This document shows, piece by piece, positions 1-8,164 of a DNA stretch of 64,000 nt. The stretch's first letter is position 1. Every line of letters starts with the position of its first letter. This stretch comes from Brevibacterium marinum (lineage in GTDB: Bacteria; Actinomycetota; Actinomycetes; Actinomycetales; Brevibacteriaceae): assembly GCF_011927955.1 (NCBI RefSeq), contig NZ_JAATJN010000001.1, positions 1,488,001 through 1,552,000 of the forward strand. The letters are read 5' to 3'. The notes below the pieces were generated by a model that was given only the letters and a program-made list of their open reading frames with translations, did no database searches and was not told the origin of the DNA. The position numbers and the translations under genes were made by a program.

Positions 1-52
1 AGGCGGTGATTTCCTATCGACCCATATCGAGATGATATGACAAAATGGGAGG

Positions 53-970
53 ATGCGTGACCTCGGCAGAATGCAGGACTGGCCCGAGCTCCAGGCGCTG
101 GGGCTGCTCGTGGCGCTGAGCTCGCATGCTCAGTCCATCGGGCAGGCGGCCGAGACACTGGGGCTGGCGCAGCCGAACGCCTCGCGCAGCCTGCGCAACC
201 TCGAGCGAGAGCTCAAGGTTCCCCTGCTGCGGCGCTCGCCACGGGGAACGTCGCTGACCGTCGAGGGTCAGGCCGTGGCGGAGTGGGGTGCGAAGGTCAT
301 CGACGCCTACGACCATCTCAACGCCGGGACCCGCGCGATCCAGGACGCGCGGGCAGGGACGGTGCGCGTAGCGGCCTCGCTGACCGTGGCCGAATACCTG
401 CTGCCCGGCTACCTGACGACGTTCACCTCGACCCACCCCGAGGTCGACGTGGGGCTGGCCGTCGAGAACTCGTCCGCGGTCATCGCCGCCGTGCGCCAGC
501 AGCGCTGCGACCTCGGCCTCATCGAGTCCGTGTCGCTGCCAGAGGGATTCCCCGCCGAGGTGGTCGGACGTGACCGCCTCATGATCGCCGCCGCGCCCGG
601 CTTCGGCGCGGGCTGGTCCGAGCCGATCACCGCCGAGGCCCTGGCCGAGATCCCCCTGCTGGTCAGAGAGCTCGGTTCGGGGACGAGGGAAGTCCTCGAC
701 GCCGCGCTCGAGGAGTTCGGCGGGGCGAGCGTGGCGGGGGAGTACGAATCGAACTCGGCGCTGAAGGTCGCCGCCGCCACGGCCCTCGCGCCGGTCGTGC
801 TCTCGGAGCTGGCGCTGCGCGATGACTTCCGGGCTCGGCGGCTGGTGCCGCTGCCGGTGGCCGACGACCTCGATCTGGATCGGGAGCTGCACGCCGTGTG
901 GTCACCGAGGCGTCGACTCTCGGCGGGAGCGAAGTCCCTGCTCGAACACATGGTGAGCGGACACGGCTGA
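53..970 (+). CDS. LysR-family transcriptional regulator
   Basis: A 305-residue LysR-type regulator, normal length for the family. The N-terminal winged helix-turn-helix spans about residues 8-66 (recognition region around LAQPNASRSLRNLE) and the periplasmic-binding-protein-like effector domain about 92-295. GGGAGG directly abuts the ATG at 53, too close for a good ribosome site, so the in-frame ATG at 71 is a real alternative start. The next gene, a Cys/Met-metabolism PLP enzyme, lies about 40 bp downstream on the same strand and may be co-transcribed; whether it is the regulated target cannot be told. The effector is unknown. Confidence 0.93.
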   Translation: MRDLGRMQDWPELQALGLLVALSSHAQSIGQAAETLGLAQPNASRSLRNLERELKVPLLRRSPRGTSLTVEGQAVAEWGAKVIDAYDHLNAGTRAIQDARAGTVRVAASLTVAEYLLPGYLTTFTSTHPEVDVGLAVENSSAVIAAVRQQRCDLGLIESVSLPEGFPAEVVGRDRLMIAAAPGFGAGWSEPITAEALAEIPLLVRELGSGTREVLDAALEEFGGASVAGEYESNSALKVAAATALAPVVLSELALRDDFRARRLVPLPVADDLDLDRELHAVWSPRRRLSAGAKSLLEHMVSGHG

Positions 971-1013
971 GACGTCGATGCGGCGCCTGCCGGCCACGAC
1001 ATATATTGGGGCA

Positions 1014-2285
1014 ATGACCTCCCGAGAATCCTCCTATGCTCCCGAGACCGTCGTCGTCGATGCGGCCCGCCCACAGCGCAGCGACGGCGCCTCGGTCAAT
1101 TCGCCCATCGAACTGTCCTCGACCTTCGTCAGCAGCGGTGACATCGATCGCTCTCCCTATGCCTACGGGCGATTCGACACCCCCGCCTGGACACCATTCG
1201 AAGCCGCCCTGGGCGAACTCGAACATGCCGCGCTGCCCGGCCTGGTCTACGGTTCGGGCCTCGCCGCGATCGCCTCGACGCTCAGCTTGGTTCCGCGCGG
1301 CGGCACCCTGATCATGCCCCGCCACAGCTATCAGGGGTCTCTGCGGTCGGCCGGTGAGATCGCCGAGCGTGCCGGATTCGACCTCATCACCGTCGACATC
1401 GCCGACACCGCAGCCGTCATCGACTCCCTCGACGCAATCGCTGCGGCAGCCGATGGGAACTCGGCGACCGACGGGAAATCGGCGACCGACGGGAAATCGG
1501 CGACCGACGGGACTGCGGCGGCCGATGGGAACTCGGCGGCCGACGCGAACGGTGGGGTCGCCTCGGCGATGCTGTGGATCGAATCCCCGACCAACCCGAT
1601 GCTCGAGGTCGCGGACGTGCCGGCCCTCCTCGCCGCCGCTCGCGAACGGGGGATCCTCACCGCCGTCGACAACACCTTCGCCACACCACTGCTGCAGACA
1701 CCGCTCGACCTGGGGGCCGACATCGTCGTCCACTCGGTCACCAAATACCTCGCCGGACACTCCGACGTCGTTCTCGGTGCGGCCGTGACCAGCAGCGATG
1801 ACCTGCGCGCTCGTCTCCATGCCGACCGTTCGATGCGCGGTGCCATCGCCGGCCCCTTCGAGGTCTGGTTGGCGCTGCGGGGTCTGCGGACCCTGTCGGT
1901 GCGGATGGGGCGCGCGCAGGCCAACGCCGCCCGGATCGCCGAACTCCTCGGCTCCCACCCGGACGTAGTCGAGACCCGCTACCCGGGCCTGCCGACCGAT
2001 CCCGGCCACGACCGCGCGACCGCGCAGATGAGCGGCTTCGGTGCCATCGTCGTGTTCAGCGTCGCGACCGCTCAGCAGGCCACGGCAATCGCCGAGGCGG
2101 TCCGACTCTGGACACCGGCGACCTCCCTGGGCGGCGTCGAATCCCTCATCGAACGCCGGCGTCGTCATGCCTCCGAGCCGGACACGGTGCCCGAAGGGCT
2201 GCTGCGACTGAGCGTGGGCATCGAAGCCGCCGACGACCTGTGGAATGACCTCGACCAGGCGATCCGCGCCGCCCACTGCGCCTGA
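1014..2285 (+). CDS. Cys/Met metabolism PLP-dependent enzyme (trans-sulfuration family)
   Basis: A 423-residue enzyme of the cystathionine gamma-synthase/gamma-lyase fold, which acts on sulfur amino acids or their precursors with pyridoxal phosphate. The cofactor lysine is in SVTKYLAGHSD (K at about residue 244), and the YGSGLAAIAS and PTNPMLEVADVP segments are family hallmarks. The ATG at 1014 is preferred over an upstream in-frame ATG at 978 because family homology begins after it. Residues about 146-182 are a low-complexity insert made of six 18-bp repeat units (DGKSAT type) in a surface loop just before the WIESPTNP strand; family members normally lack it. The stop overlaps the next start (TGATG), so the acetyltransferase is translationally coupled. 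Whether it is a synthase, a lyase or methionine gamma-lyase cannot be decided from sequence alone. Confidence 0.9.
   Translation: MTSRESSYAPETVVVDAARPQRSDGASVNSPIELSSTFVSSGDIDRSPYAYGRFDTPAWTPFEAALGELEHAALPGLVYGSGLAAIASTLSLVPRGGTLIMPRHSYQGSLRSAGEIAERAGFDLITVDIADTAAVIDSLDAIAAAADGNSATDGKSATDGKSATDGTAAADGNSAADANGGVASAMLWIESPTNPMLEVADVPALLAAARERGILTAVDNTFATPLLQTPLDLGADIVVHSVTKYLAGHSDVVLGAAVTSSDDLRARLHADRSMRGAIAGPFEVWLALRGLRTLSVRMGRAQANAARIAELLGSHPDVVETRYPGLPTDPGHDRATAQMSGFGAIVVFSVATAQQATAIAEAVRLWTPATSLGGVESLIERRRRHASEPDTVPEGLLRLSVGIEAADDLWNDLDQAIRAAHCA
1451..1558 (+). repeat. In-frame 18-bp tandem repeat inside PLP enzyme
   Basis: Six adjacent 18-bp units, two of them identical (CGACGGGAAATCGGCGAC), the rest degenerate. 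The unit length is a multiple of three so the reading frame is kept. It encodes a hexapeptide of the type TDGKSA repeated in a loop of the enzyme. Confidence 0.9.
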
Positions 2286-2854
2286 TGGGGGGCTCCTTCA
2301 TTCTCGACCGGCCGGGTCTTCAGGATCTGGACGAGGTGTTCGAGATCTACAGTGATCCCCGCGTCTGGACGCACTACCCCAGCGGTCGGATGGTCAAGCG
2401 GGAGGAGGCCGAGGCATTCCTTCTCACCCGCATCGCCGACTGGGAGATCGATGGGCTTGGAATCTGGATCGTCCGGGAATCGGAGGGAGGCCCCGCGCTG
2501 GGCACCTGCGGCTGCGGCGTTCGGCGCATGCCCCTGGCCGATGCGTGGAACCCCGACCGGATCGAGGCCCATTGGAATCTAGGGTACCGGTTCCGCCCCG
2601 AGGTCCAGGGGCGCGGCTACGCCACCGAGATCTCCCGACTGGCCATCGCCCGCGCCCAGGAGCTCAAACCCGAGCTGCCGGTCATCGCCTACCTGCTCGA
2701 GCACAATATGGCCTCGCAGAAGGTAGCGGAGAAGGTGGGGCTGAGCCTGCAGCATCGTGGACCCGACGCCGGCAACCCCGATCCGCAGGCGATGCGGCTG
2801 GTCTTCGCCGACCGGGCGCTGAACCCGACCCAGTTGGCGGCAGCGCTGATCTGA
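2285..2854 (+). CDS. GNAT family N-acetyltransferase (RimJ/RimL-like)
   Basis: A 189-residue acetyltransferase of the RimJ/RimL branch, with an N-terminal LDRPGLQDLDEVFEIYSDPR segment typical of the fold and the acetyl-CoA-binding loop in the RFRPEVQGRGYATE motif (QGRGYA equals Q/RxxGxG/A) at about residues 98-112. The start overlaps the preceding stop by one base, implying translational coupling with the PLP enzyme. Such proteins acetylate alpha-amino groups of proteins or small amines; the substrate is not predictable here. Confidence 0.88.
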   Translation: MGGSFILDRPGLQDLDEVFEIYSDPRVWTHYPSGRMVKREEAEAFLLTRIADWEIDGLGIWIVRESEGGPALGTCGCGVRRMPLADAWNPDRIEAHWNLGYRFRPEVQGRGYATEISRLAIARAQELKPELPVIAYLLEHNMASQKVAEKVGLSLQHRGPDAGNPDPQAMRLVFADRALNPTQLAAALI

Positions 2855-2882
2855 GCGTCGGGCGCTCCCGCGACGACTGACT

Positions 2883-2988
2883 CCGACGTTGAGGCGGGTG
2901 ACGCGACGACGTGTGTCGCGGAGCGGGGTGTCGCGGAGGCGGGCGACGCCGACGTTGAGGCGGCTGTCCCCGATGGCGGGTGACGCGG
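2883..2988. repeat. Degenerate repeats in intergenic spacer
   Basis: The spacer between the acetyltransferase and ctaG contains CCGACGTTGAGGCGG twice (2883-2897 and 2949-2963), CGGGTGACGCG twice (2895-2905 and 2978-2988) and GTGTCGCGGAG twice. It encodes nothing recognisable and resembles the repeat tracts found elsewhere in this window. Confidence 0.75.
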
Positions 2989-3022
2989 CTTCGCATCAGG
3001 CGTACGGTGGTGACCGAAGCAC

Positions 3023-3043
3023 ACTTCTACGGCGCGTAGAAGT
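3023..3043. promoter_or_regulatory. Perfect palindrome, candidate BlaI-type operator of ctaG
   Basis: ACTTCTACG-GCG-CGTAGAAGT is a perfect inverted repeat (9-bp arms, 3-bp spacer) ending 21 bp before the ctaG start, just upstream of the AGGAGG ribosome site. Its central 17 bp match the palindrome at 36091-36107 next to the BlaI/M56 genes at 12 of 17 positions (TxCTACxxCGxGTAGxA). An operator for the BlaI-like repressor is inferred. Confidence 0.65.
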
Positions 3044-3064
3044 TGGACGGTCAGGAGGACGAGC

Positions 3065-4060
3065 ATGCATGAGCACGGGATGAGCGGGGCGATGTGGCAC
3101 CCGACGCTCCCGCCGACGTTGATGCGAGTCATCGACTGGCATCCGCAGCCGATCCCCATCATCGTCGTTCTCGCGGTGTTCGGACTGGTGCTGTATGTGT
3201 TCTGCGTGTGGCTGCTGCATCGTCGCGGAGTGTCGTGGCCGATCTCCCGGACCATCTGGTGGGCGTCGGGCATCGCCACCGTCGTCCTCGTCGACGGCAC
3301 GGCCCTGAACGGCTATGGCATGGCGATGTTCAGCATGCACATGATCCAGCATATGATCCTGTCGATGCTGACCCCCATCCTGCTGGTCCTGGGCGCCCCG
3401 ATCACGCTCATGCTGCGTGTCCTGCCGGCCGGGTCGGGTCGGTGGAATGCGCGTCGCATCATCCTCGCGATCGTTCACAGCCCCGTGATGCGCGTTCTCA
3501 CCCACCCGTTCGTGACGACCGTGCTGTTCATCATGAGCTTGTACGGCCTGTACTTCACACCCGCCTTCGACTGGCTGATGTCGACGATGTGGGGGCACAA
3601 CCTGATGTTCATCCACTTCGTGGCCGTCGGAATGCTCTACTTCTGGAACATCTTCGGAGTCGACCCGTCGCCGCGGACGAGCAGCAAGAGCCGCATGCGC
3701 ATCGATCCCACCGTCGTGCAGGTCTTCGAGATAGTGGCCACCGTGCCCTTCCACGCGTTCTTCGGCATCGTGGTGATGATGTCGACGACCCTGCTCACGA
3801 GCTTCTACTCCATGCCGATGTGGGGCATCGACCCGCTCGAGGACCAGTTCCTCGGAGGCGGCATCGCCTGGGCCTTCACGGAGATTCCCACGCTCATCAT
3901 GCTCGGGGTGCTCGTGTTCAAATGGCAGAGATCGGACGAGCGCCTCGGCCGCCGACTCGATCGCAAGGCGGCCAGGGACGGCGACGCCGAGCTGCGCGCC
4001 TACAACCAGTACCTGGCCGACCTCTCCGCGAATGATCAGCGTCGTCGCCACGATGTGTGA
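3065..4060 (+). CDS. ctaG: Cytochrome c oxidase assembly protein, CtaG (caa3) family
   Basis: A 331-residue polytopic membrane protein of the caa3_CtaG family, thought to help insert copper into cytochrome c oxidase. About seven hydrophobic segments are visible, with the conserved histidine-rich stretch MHMIQHMILSMLTPILLVLG at about residues 94-113, the FIHFVAVGMLYFWNIFGVDP segment and the FHAFFGIVVMM motif. A good AGGAGG lies upstream of the ATG. The candidate BlaI-like operator at 3023-3043 precedes it. It is a stand-alone counterpart to the C-terminal half of the CopD-CtaG fusion at 37437-39482; both may serve the same oxidase or respond to copper. Confidence 0.9.
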   Translation: MHEHGMSGAMWHPTLPPTLMRVIDWHPQPIPIIVVLAVFGLVLYVFCVWLLHRRGVSWPISRTIWWASGIATVVLVDGTALNGYGMAMFSMHMIQHMILSMLTPILLVLGAPITLMLRVLPAGSGRWNARRIILAIVHSPVMRVLTHPFVTTVLFIMSLYGLYFTPAFDWLMSTMWGHNLMFIHFVAVGMLYFWNIFGVDPSPRTSSKSRMRIDPTVVQVFEIVATVPFHAFFGIVVMMSTTLLTSFYSMPMWGIDPLEDQFLGGGIAWAFTEIPTLIMLGVLVFKWQRSDERLGRRLDRKAARDGDAELRAYNQYLADLSANDQRRRHDV

Positions 4061-4131
4061 CCCGGATCAACTTATCGTGCGTTAAGGTGGGGAGGGAGAT
4101 GAATCTTCCAGCGCCGACCAGAGGAGTCGCA

Positions 4132-4890
4132 GTGACCTCGAGTGTTCTCACCGACCAGCATGACGGGGTCGTGACAGTCACGATCAATCGTCCCGAAAGC
4201 CTCAACGCGCTCACTCCGGAGTCCATGCAGGGCATCGGGGAGGCCGTCGCCGAGGCGGCCACCGGCGCACGAGCGGTCATCATCACCGGCAATGATCGGT
4301 CGTTCAGCTCGGGCGCTGACCTGCAGGGGTCCGTCCAGGGCGGAGGTCTCGGCCTCGAGCGGGCCAATGCCATCATCCGTGCGATCATCGACGTCGAGAT
4401 CCCGACCATCGCAGCGGTTTCCGGGCCTGCCGCCGGAATCGGATGTTCTCTGGCCCTGGCCTGTGACTACATGGTGATGAGCGAGGAGTCCTATCTGATG
4501 TTGGCCTTCAGCAAGATCGGCCTCATGCCCGACGGTGGAGCCACGGCTCTGGTGGCAGCCTCGGCGGGCCGACATCGGGCCATGAAGATGGCGCTCACAG
4601 CGGAGAAGGTGTGGGCCAAGGACGCGCTCGAATGGGGGCTGGCCAGCGAGGTCGTCGGCGCCGGCACGCAGCTCGAACGTGCCCAGGAGATCGCGGCGAC
4701 CTGGGCGCAGGGACCGCCGTTGGCGTATGCGAAGGCAACGGCGGCCATCAACGCGACCACCCTGACCGAGCTCGACGACGCCTTCGGCCGCGAACTCGAA
4801 GACCAGACCTTCCTCCGGTCCACCAACGACTTCGCCGAGGGCGTCGCCGCCTTTATGGAGAAGCGCTCGCCGAAATACACCGGACAGTGA
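4132..4890 (+). CDS. Enoyl-CoA hydratase/isomerase family protein
   Basis: A 252-residue crotonase-fold protein. The oxyanion-hole segments are seen in RSFSSGADLQG and GPAAGIGCSLALACDYMV. The GTG at 4132, preceded by GAGGAG at five bases, gives the usual family N-terminus; an ATG at 4099 with GGAGGGAG upstream is an alternative. The two catalytic glutamates of classical enoyl-CoA hydratase are not present at the expected places: the first site reads AFSKIGLMPDGGAT and the second AMKMALTA. The PDGG aspartate resembles the PaaG/isomerase branch, so an isomerase or other crotonase reaction is more likely than hydration. It lies upstream of an acyl-CoA ligase. Confidence 0.88.
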   Translation: MTSSVLTDQHDGVVTVTINRPESLNALTPESMQGIGEAVAEAATGARAVIITGNDRSFSSGADLQGSVQGGGLGLERANAIIRAIIDVEIPTIAAVSGPAAGIGCSLALACDYMVMSEESYLMLAFSKIGLMPDGGATALVAASAGRHRAMKMALTAEKVWAKDALEWGLASEVVGAGTQLERAQEIAATWAQGPPLAYAKATAAINATTLTELDDAFGRELEDQTFLRSTNDFAEGVAAFMEKRSPKYTGQ

Positions 4891-4904
4891 CACCCGTGCA
4901 GGAC

Positions 4905-4930
4905 GGTGTCCCACCGGGAGGCGGGGCACC
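4905..4930 (+). terminator. Possible hairpin terminator after crotonase gene
   Basis: GGTGTCCC (4905-4912) can pair with GGGGCACC (4923-4930) through eight base pairs including one G-U, 15 bp after the stop codon. There is no T tract, so termination is uncertain. The rest of the 289-bp spacer up to the ligase holds no recognised element apart from the ribosome site AAAGGAG just before 5180. Confidence 0.35.
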
Positions 4931-5179
4931 GCAGTCGACGACAGAGCGCCGACGACCCCCGAGTCCTGCAGTTTCACTGCCCGGAGTCCCACATTTCCAA
5001 TTGGTAACATTGCGGCCGGCGCTGTGATCGGCGTCACTTGACGGGATAGTCTGGCGAGGACAGCGATCAGGACATCCGATACCTCTTCAGACTCACCGCA
5101 CAGCCCCCACCGCGACATTCGCGCCCCAGCCACCACGTCATTCGCACCCCAGCACGATCAGCACGACCAAAGGAGTCTC

Positions 5180-6811
5180 ATGCTTACAGGCATTCCATCC
5201 ACCCTCGGTGACAGCTACCAGCTCAACACCACCACGATGATCCGCCATGCCGCGACCTTCTTCGGTGAATCGGAGGTCGTCTACCGCCGATCGGACGGGT
5301 CATGGGGGCGGTCGGACTACGCCGACGAGTTCAAGCGCATGGCTCAGCTGGCGCACGGCCTGGACGAGCTCGGCGTCGGTGCGGGCTCCATGGTCGGCGT
5401 CATCGACTGGAACTCCCGCCGCCACCTCGAGCTCTACTTCTCGGTGCCCGGAGTGGCGGCGACCATGCTCCAGCTCAACCTGCGTCTGGCCCCTGAGGAC
5501 CTCGCCTACGTCGTCAGCCACTCGAAGTCCGACTGGATCTTCGTCGACGAGTCCCTTCTCCACGTCGCCGAGGCGCTCGCCCCGAAGCTCGACGTCAAGG
5601 GGTGGGTCGTCATGACCGACAAGCCCTCCTCCCAGATCGAGACGAGTCTGGACAATGTCGTCTTCTACGAGGACCTCATCGCCGACAAGCCCGAGACCTA
5701 TGACTGGCCCGTCGTCGACGAGAAGACCGCGGCCTACGCGGGCTACACGACCGGGACCACGGGACGCCCCAAGGGGGTCTACTACTCGCACCGGTCCATC
5801 TACCTGCACACCATGGGCGGACTGGCCGCACTCCACGCGGACTTCGACGACTGCGTCATGCCCATCACCCCGATGTTCCACGTCCTGTCCTGGGGCTTCC
5901 CGCAGAACGCGGTGGCCGCCGGTGCCAAACTCGTCCTGCCCGGCAAGTTCGCCGCCGAAGAGTTCGGGGCCATCGGCCAGGCCTTCATCGAAGAGAAGGT
6001 CACGCTGGCCAATGGTGCGCCCGCGATCTTCACGCCGATGTTGGAGATGATGAAGAACATGCCTCAGACACCCGACTTGCGCGGAGTGCGTCTGGTCTCG
6101 GGTTCCTCCGAGCCGCCGCTGTCGATGATGCGTGGATTCCAGGAAGTCACGGGCGCCGAGGTGATCCACGGTTACGGTGCCACCGAGACCACGCCCTTGG
6201 CCACCACGAACTGGCGGATCAAGCCCGGAATGAACCTCACCGAGGACGAGGAGTGGGACCTCAAGCGCTACCAGGGTCTGCCGATCATCGGCGTCGACGT
6301 CAAGATCGTCGACCCGACGGGCGAGGAGATGCCGCGCGATGGCGAGTCCGTGGGCGAGATCGTCATGCGCGGACCCTGGATCACCGAGTCCTACTTCAAG
6401 CTGCCGGACAATGCGGACCGGTTCATCGACGGCTGGTGGCGCTCGGGTGATGTCGGAGTCATCGATCCCTACGGTTACCTCAAGATCACGGACCGCCTCA
6501 AAGACGTCATCAAGTCCGGCGGCGAGTGGATCTCCTCGATCGACATGGAGAATGCGATCCTCGACAGCCCCGACGTCAAGGAAGCCGCAGTCATCGGAGT
6601 CCCGGACGAGAAGTGGGATGAACGTCCCGTGGCCTATGTCGTGCCCAACGACGGCGCCGAGGTGACCCGAGACACGATCGTCGAAACGCTCGGTGAGCGC
6701 TTTGCCAAGTGGCAGCTGCCGGATCAGGTCAACGTCGTCGAGGAGATGCCGCGCACCTCGGTCGGCAAGCTCGACAAGAAGCTGCTGCGCAAGAACTGGG
6801 AAGAGCAGTGA
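5180..6811 (+). CDS. Fatty-acid-CoA ligase (AMP-forming, ANL superfamily)
   Basis: A 543-residue acyl-CoA synthetase that activates a carboxylic acid by adenylation and then thioesterification to CoA. The P-loop motif [11 protein letters not shown] is at about residues 191-201, the GYGATETTP motif (A5) at about 331-339, the [21 protein letters not shown] hinge region at about 423-443 and the C-terminal catalytic lysine in TSVGKLDKK near residue 530. Similar length to medium/long-chain ligases (FadD, AlkK-like). An AAAGGAG ribosome site lies eight bases before the ATG. With the neighbouring crotonase it suggests fatty or aromatic acid catabolism; chain length is not predictable. Confidence 0.92.
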   Translation: MLTGIPSTLGDSYQLNTTTMIRHAATFFGESEVVYRRSDGSWGRSDYADEFKRMAQLAHGLDELGVGAGSMVGVIDWNSRRHLELYFSVPGVAATMLQLNLRLAPEDLAYVVSHSKSDWIFVDESLLHVAEALAPKLDVKGWVVMTDKPSSQIETSLDNVVFYEDLIADKPETYDWPVVDEKTAAYAGYTTGTTGRPKGVYYSHRSIYLHTMGGLAALHADFDDCVMPITPMFHVLSWGFPQNAVAAGAKLVLPGKFAAEEFGAIGQAFIEEKVTLANGAPAIFTPMLEMMKNMPQTPDLRGVRLVSGSSEPPLSMMRGFQEVTGAEVIHGYGATETTPLATTNWRIKPGMNLTEDEEWDLKRYQGLPIIGVDVKIVDPTGEEMPRDGESVGEIVMRGPWITESYFKLPDNADRFIDGWWRSGDVGVIDPYGYLKITDRLKDVIKSGGEWISSIDMENAILDSPDVKEAAVIGVPDEKWDERPVAYVVPNDGAEVTRDTIVETLGERFAKWQLPDQVNVVEEMPRTSVGKLDKKLLRKNWEEQ

Positions 6812-6874
6812 GCCCCAGCTGCGTGGTGTGAGCGCCCTGAGCGCCCTGAGCGGCCGGGCGGCGGAGCGGCGAGA

Positions 6875-6944
6875 TCGATACAACGACGGAGCGTCGAGAC
6901 CACTGCGCATGCACAGTTGTCTCGACGCTCCGTCGTTGTGTCGA
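6875..6944. repeat. Dispersed long hairpin repeat, copy 1
   Basis: An inverted repeat with 26-bp arms (6875-6900 and 6919-6944, one mismatch) around an 18-bp loop. The arm core ACAACGACGGAGCG and the loop segment GAGACCACT..GC.TGCACAG recur in copy 2 at 8077-8136 in the same orientation. Located between the ligase stop and the stop of the minus-strand gene, so it could serve as a two-way terminator; copy 2 lies upstream of that gene, so termination does not explain both. Confidence 0.9.
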
Positions 6945-6953
6945 CCACTTCTT

Positions 6954-7919
6954 CTACTGGTTATCGAGCACCGAGGTGATGGCCCACTTGATCTGGGCGA
7001 AGATCGTCGGCCGGAAAAGGTCGCCGAACGTCAGATTGAAGACGCGAAATCCGGCATTGACGAGATTCATGTCACGCTGGTGGTTTGCACGCGCGGCTGC
7101 ATCAGGGCCCTTCGGGTGCATGTAGTATTTGCCGACTCCGTGGACTTCGACGATGACCGGGGCCTTGTCGTGCCGGAAGTCGTTCCTGCCGATGAACTTG
7201 CCGCCCCGCGTATAGGTCGTGACCTGAGGCGTCATTCCAGTGATGCCTTGTCGGTGGAACTTGACCGCGCAGAATGCCTCCGCGTTGGATTCGTAGACGG
7301 CATCGGCGAGTTTGAGTGCCAGCTTGGCCCGGTTGAGGCTCCGCGTTCCCGCTGCGAAGAAGGATTCGATCGACTCTTTGACAACGCGCCGTTGCCGCAG
7401 TGCTTCCGAGATCAGCGGCACCGAGACTTCCAGCGGGTGGTCAAGTGCGATATCGGCCAGCGTTCTGGGCAGGCTGGTCACGGGATAGCTGAGGCTGCGG
7501 TCGATATCCTCCTGGGCGATGGCGCGATCATAGAGTGACAGGTCCGGGTAGCTGCGCGAGTACGCGCTCCGCGAGATCTCGACCCTGTTCGTCCCTGCGA
7601 CAACAGGATCGAGGCCATGGATCAATGCGGCGGAGACATGCGAGAAGACATCGCCTGGCAGCGCCGAGTCTCGTCGTGATGCAATGCGAATCCGCAGCTT
7701 CTCGACCTCGTCCCTGATGTCGCCGTGGAATCGGGGGAACGTGATTCCGGGTTCGTGCGCCAGCGACCTGATGCGGGTGAAATGGGAGCGGGAACAGTCG
7801 GACCTGACGATGTAGTGGCCGCGTCGCACTCTGCTCAGGCAGCAGCTCAGTGCCTCAGCGAGATCGGTGCGGGACATGTCGAGCTCGGCGAGCTCTTTCC
7901 TCGTCACGATCCGAAACAT
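6954..7919 (-). CDS. AbiEi-like N-terminus, DUF559-like C-terminus hypothetical protein
   Basis: A 321-residue protein of a type common in actinobacteria. The N-terminal part (FRIVTRKELAELDMSRTDLA, LSRVRRGHYIVRS) resembles the AbiEi antitoxin winged helix domain; the middle has the typical DVFSHVSAALIHGLDP segment; the C-terminal part (APVIVEVHGVGKYYM, HQRDMNLVNAGFRVFNLTFGDLF) is reminiscent of the DUF559/Vsr-like nuclease fold. Assignment is by motif memory, so function is unproven. The ATG at 7919 is chosen; a TTG at 7958 would add residues with no similarity. The gene is less GC-rich than its neighbours, has an AT-rich upstream region with a perfect TATAAT, and is bracketed by the two hairpin copies, all consistent with lateral acquisition. 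No toxin partner is adjacent. Confidence 0.7.
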   Translation of the reverse strand: MFRIVTRKELAELDMSRTDLAEALSCCLSRVRRGHYIVRSDCSRSHFTRIRSLAHEPGITFPRFHGDIRDEVEKLRIRIASRRDSALPGDVFSHVSAALIHGLDPVVAGTNRVEISRSAYSRSYPDLSLYDRAIAQEDIDRSLSYPVTSLPRTLADIALDHPLEVSVPLISEALRQRRVVKESIESFFAAGTRSLNRAKLALKLADAVYESNAEAFCAVKFHRQGITGMTPQVTTYTRGGKFIGRNDFRHDKAPVIVEVHGVGKYYMHPKGPDAAARANHQRDMNLVNAGFRVFNLTFGDLFRPTIFAQIKWAITSVLDNQ

Positions 7920-7968
7920 ATGACGAGTATGCGCTTTACACGACACAAACGCAATCAAACGGTGTTAA

Positions 7969-7974
7969 ATTATA
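7969..7974 (-). promoter_or_regulatory. Consensus -10 box (TATAAT) for the AbiEi-like gene
   Basis: On the minus strand a perfect TATAAT lies 50 bp upstream of the ATG at 7919 inside an AT-rich stretch; TTGCCT lies 14 bp further upstream, a short but possible -35 spacing. Such a consensus box is unusual in this GC-rich window. Confidence 0.55.
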
Positions 7975-8076
7975 CCAAAAAGCAACTAAGGCAAGTTATC
8001 GCCAAGAGTGGCGGTAGACGCCGGATCAGCCCCTGCCAAGACCACCCCGCGAGCCAAGACCACTGTTCCAGCCGAG

Positions 8077-8136
8077 ACAACGACGGAGCGCCGAGACCAC
8101 TATGCGTGCACAGCAGTTTCGGCGCTCCGTCGTTGT
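8077..8136. repeat. Dispersed long hairpin repeat, copy 2
   Basis: Arms 8077-8096 and 8117-8136 (19 of 20 complementary) surround a 20-bp loop. The arms share ACAACGACGGAGCG with copy 1 at 6875-6944, and the loop shares its CCACT and TGCACAG parts. Both copies have the same orientation, about 1.2 kb apart. Confidence 0.9.
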
Positions 8137-8164
8137 ATCGAGGAGGGAACGATGAGCCAGCCCC

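Noticed and set aside
663..2276. Minus-strand frame of 537 codons opposite the PLP enzyme
   Set aside because: Antisense shadow; composition is Gly/Arg/Val rich with repeated PIGRR-type peptides caused by the 18-bp repeats.
5300..6910. Minus-strand frame of 536 codons opposite the acyl-CoA ligase
   Set aside because: Antisense of a well-conserved ligase, no recognisable domain.
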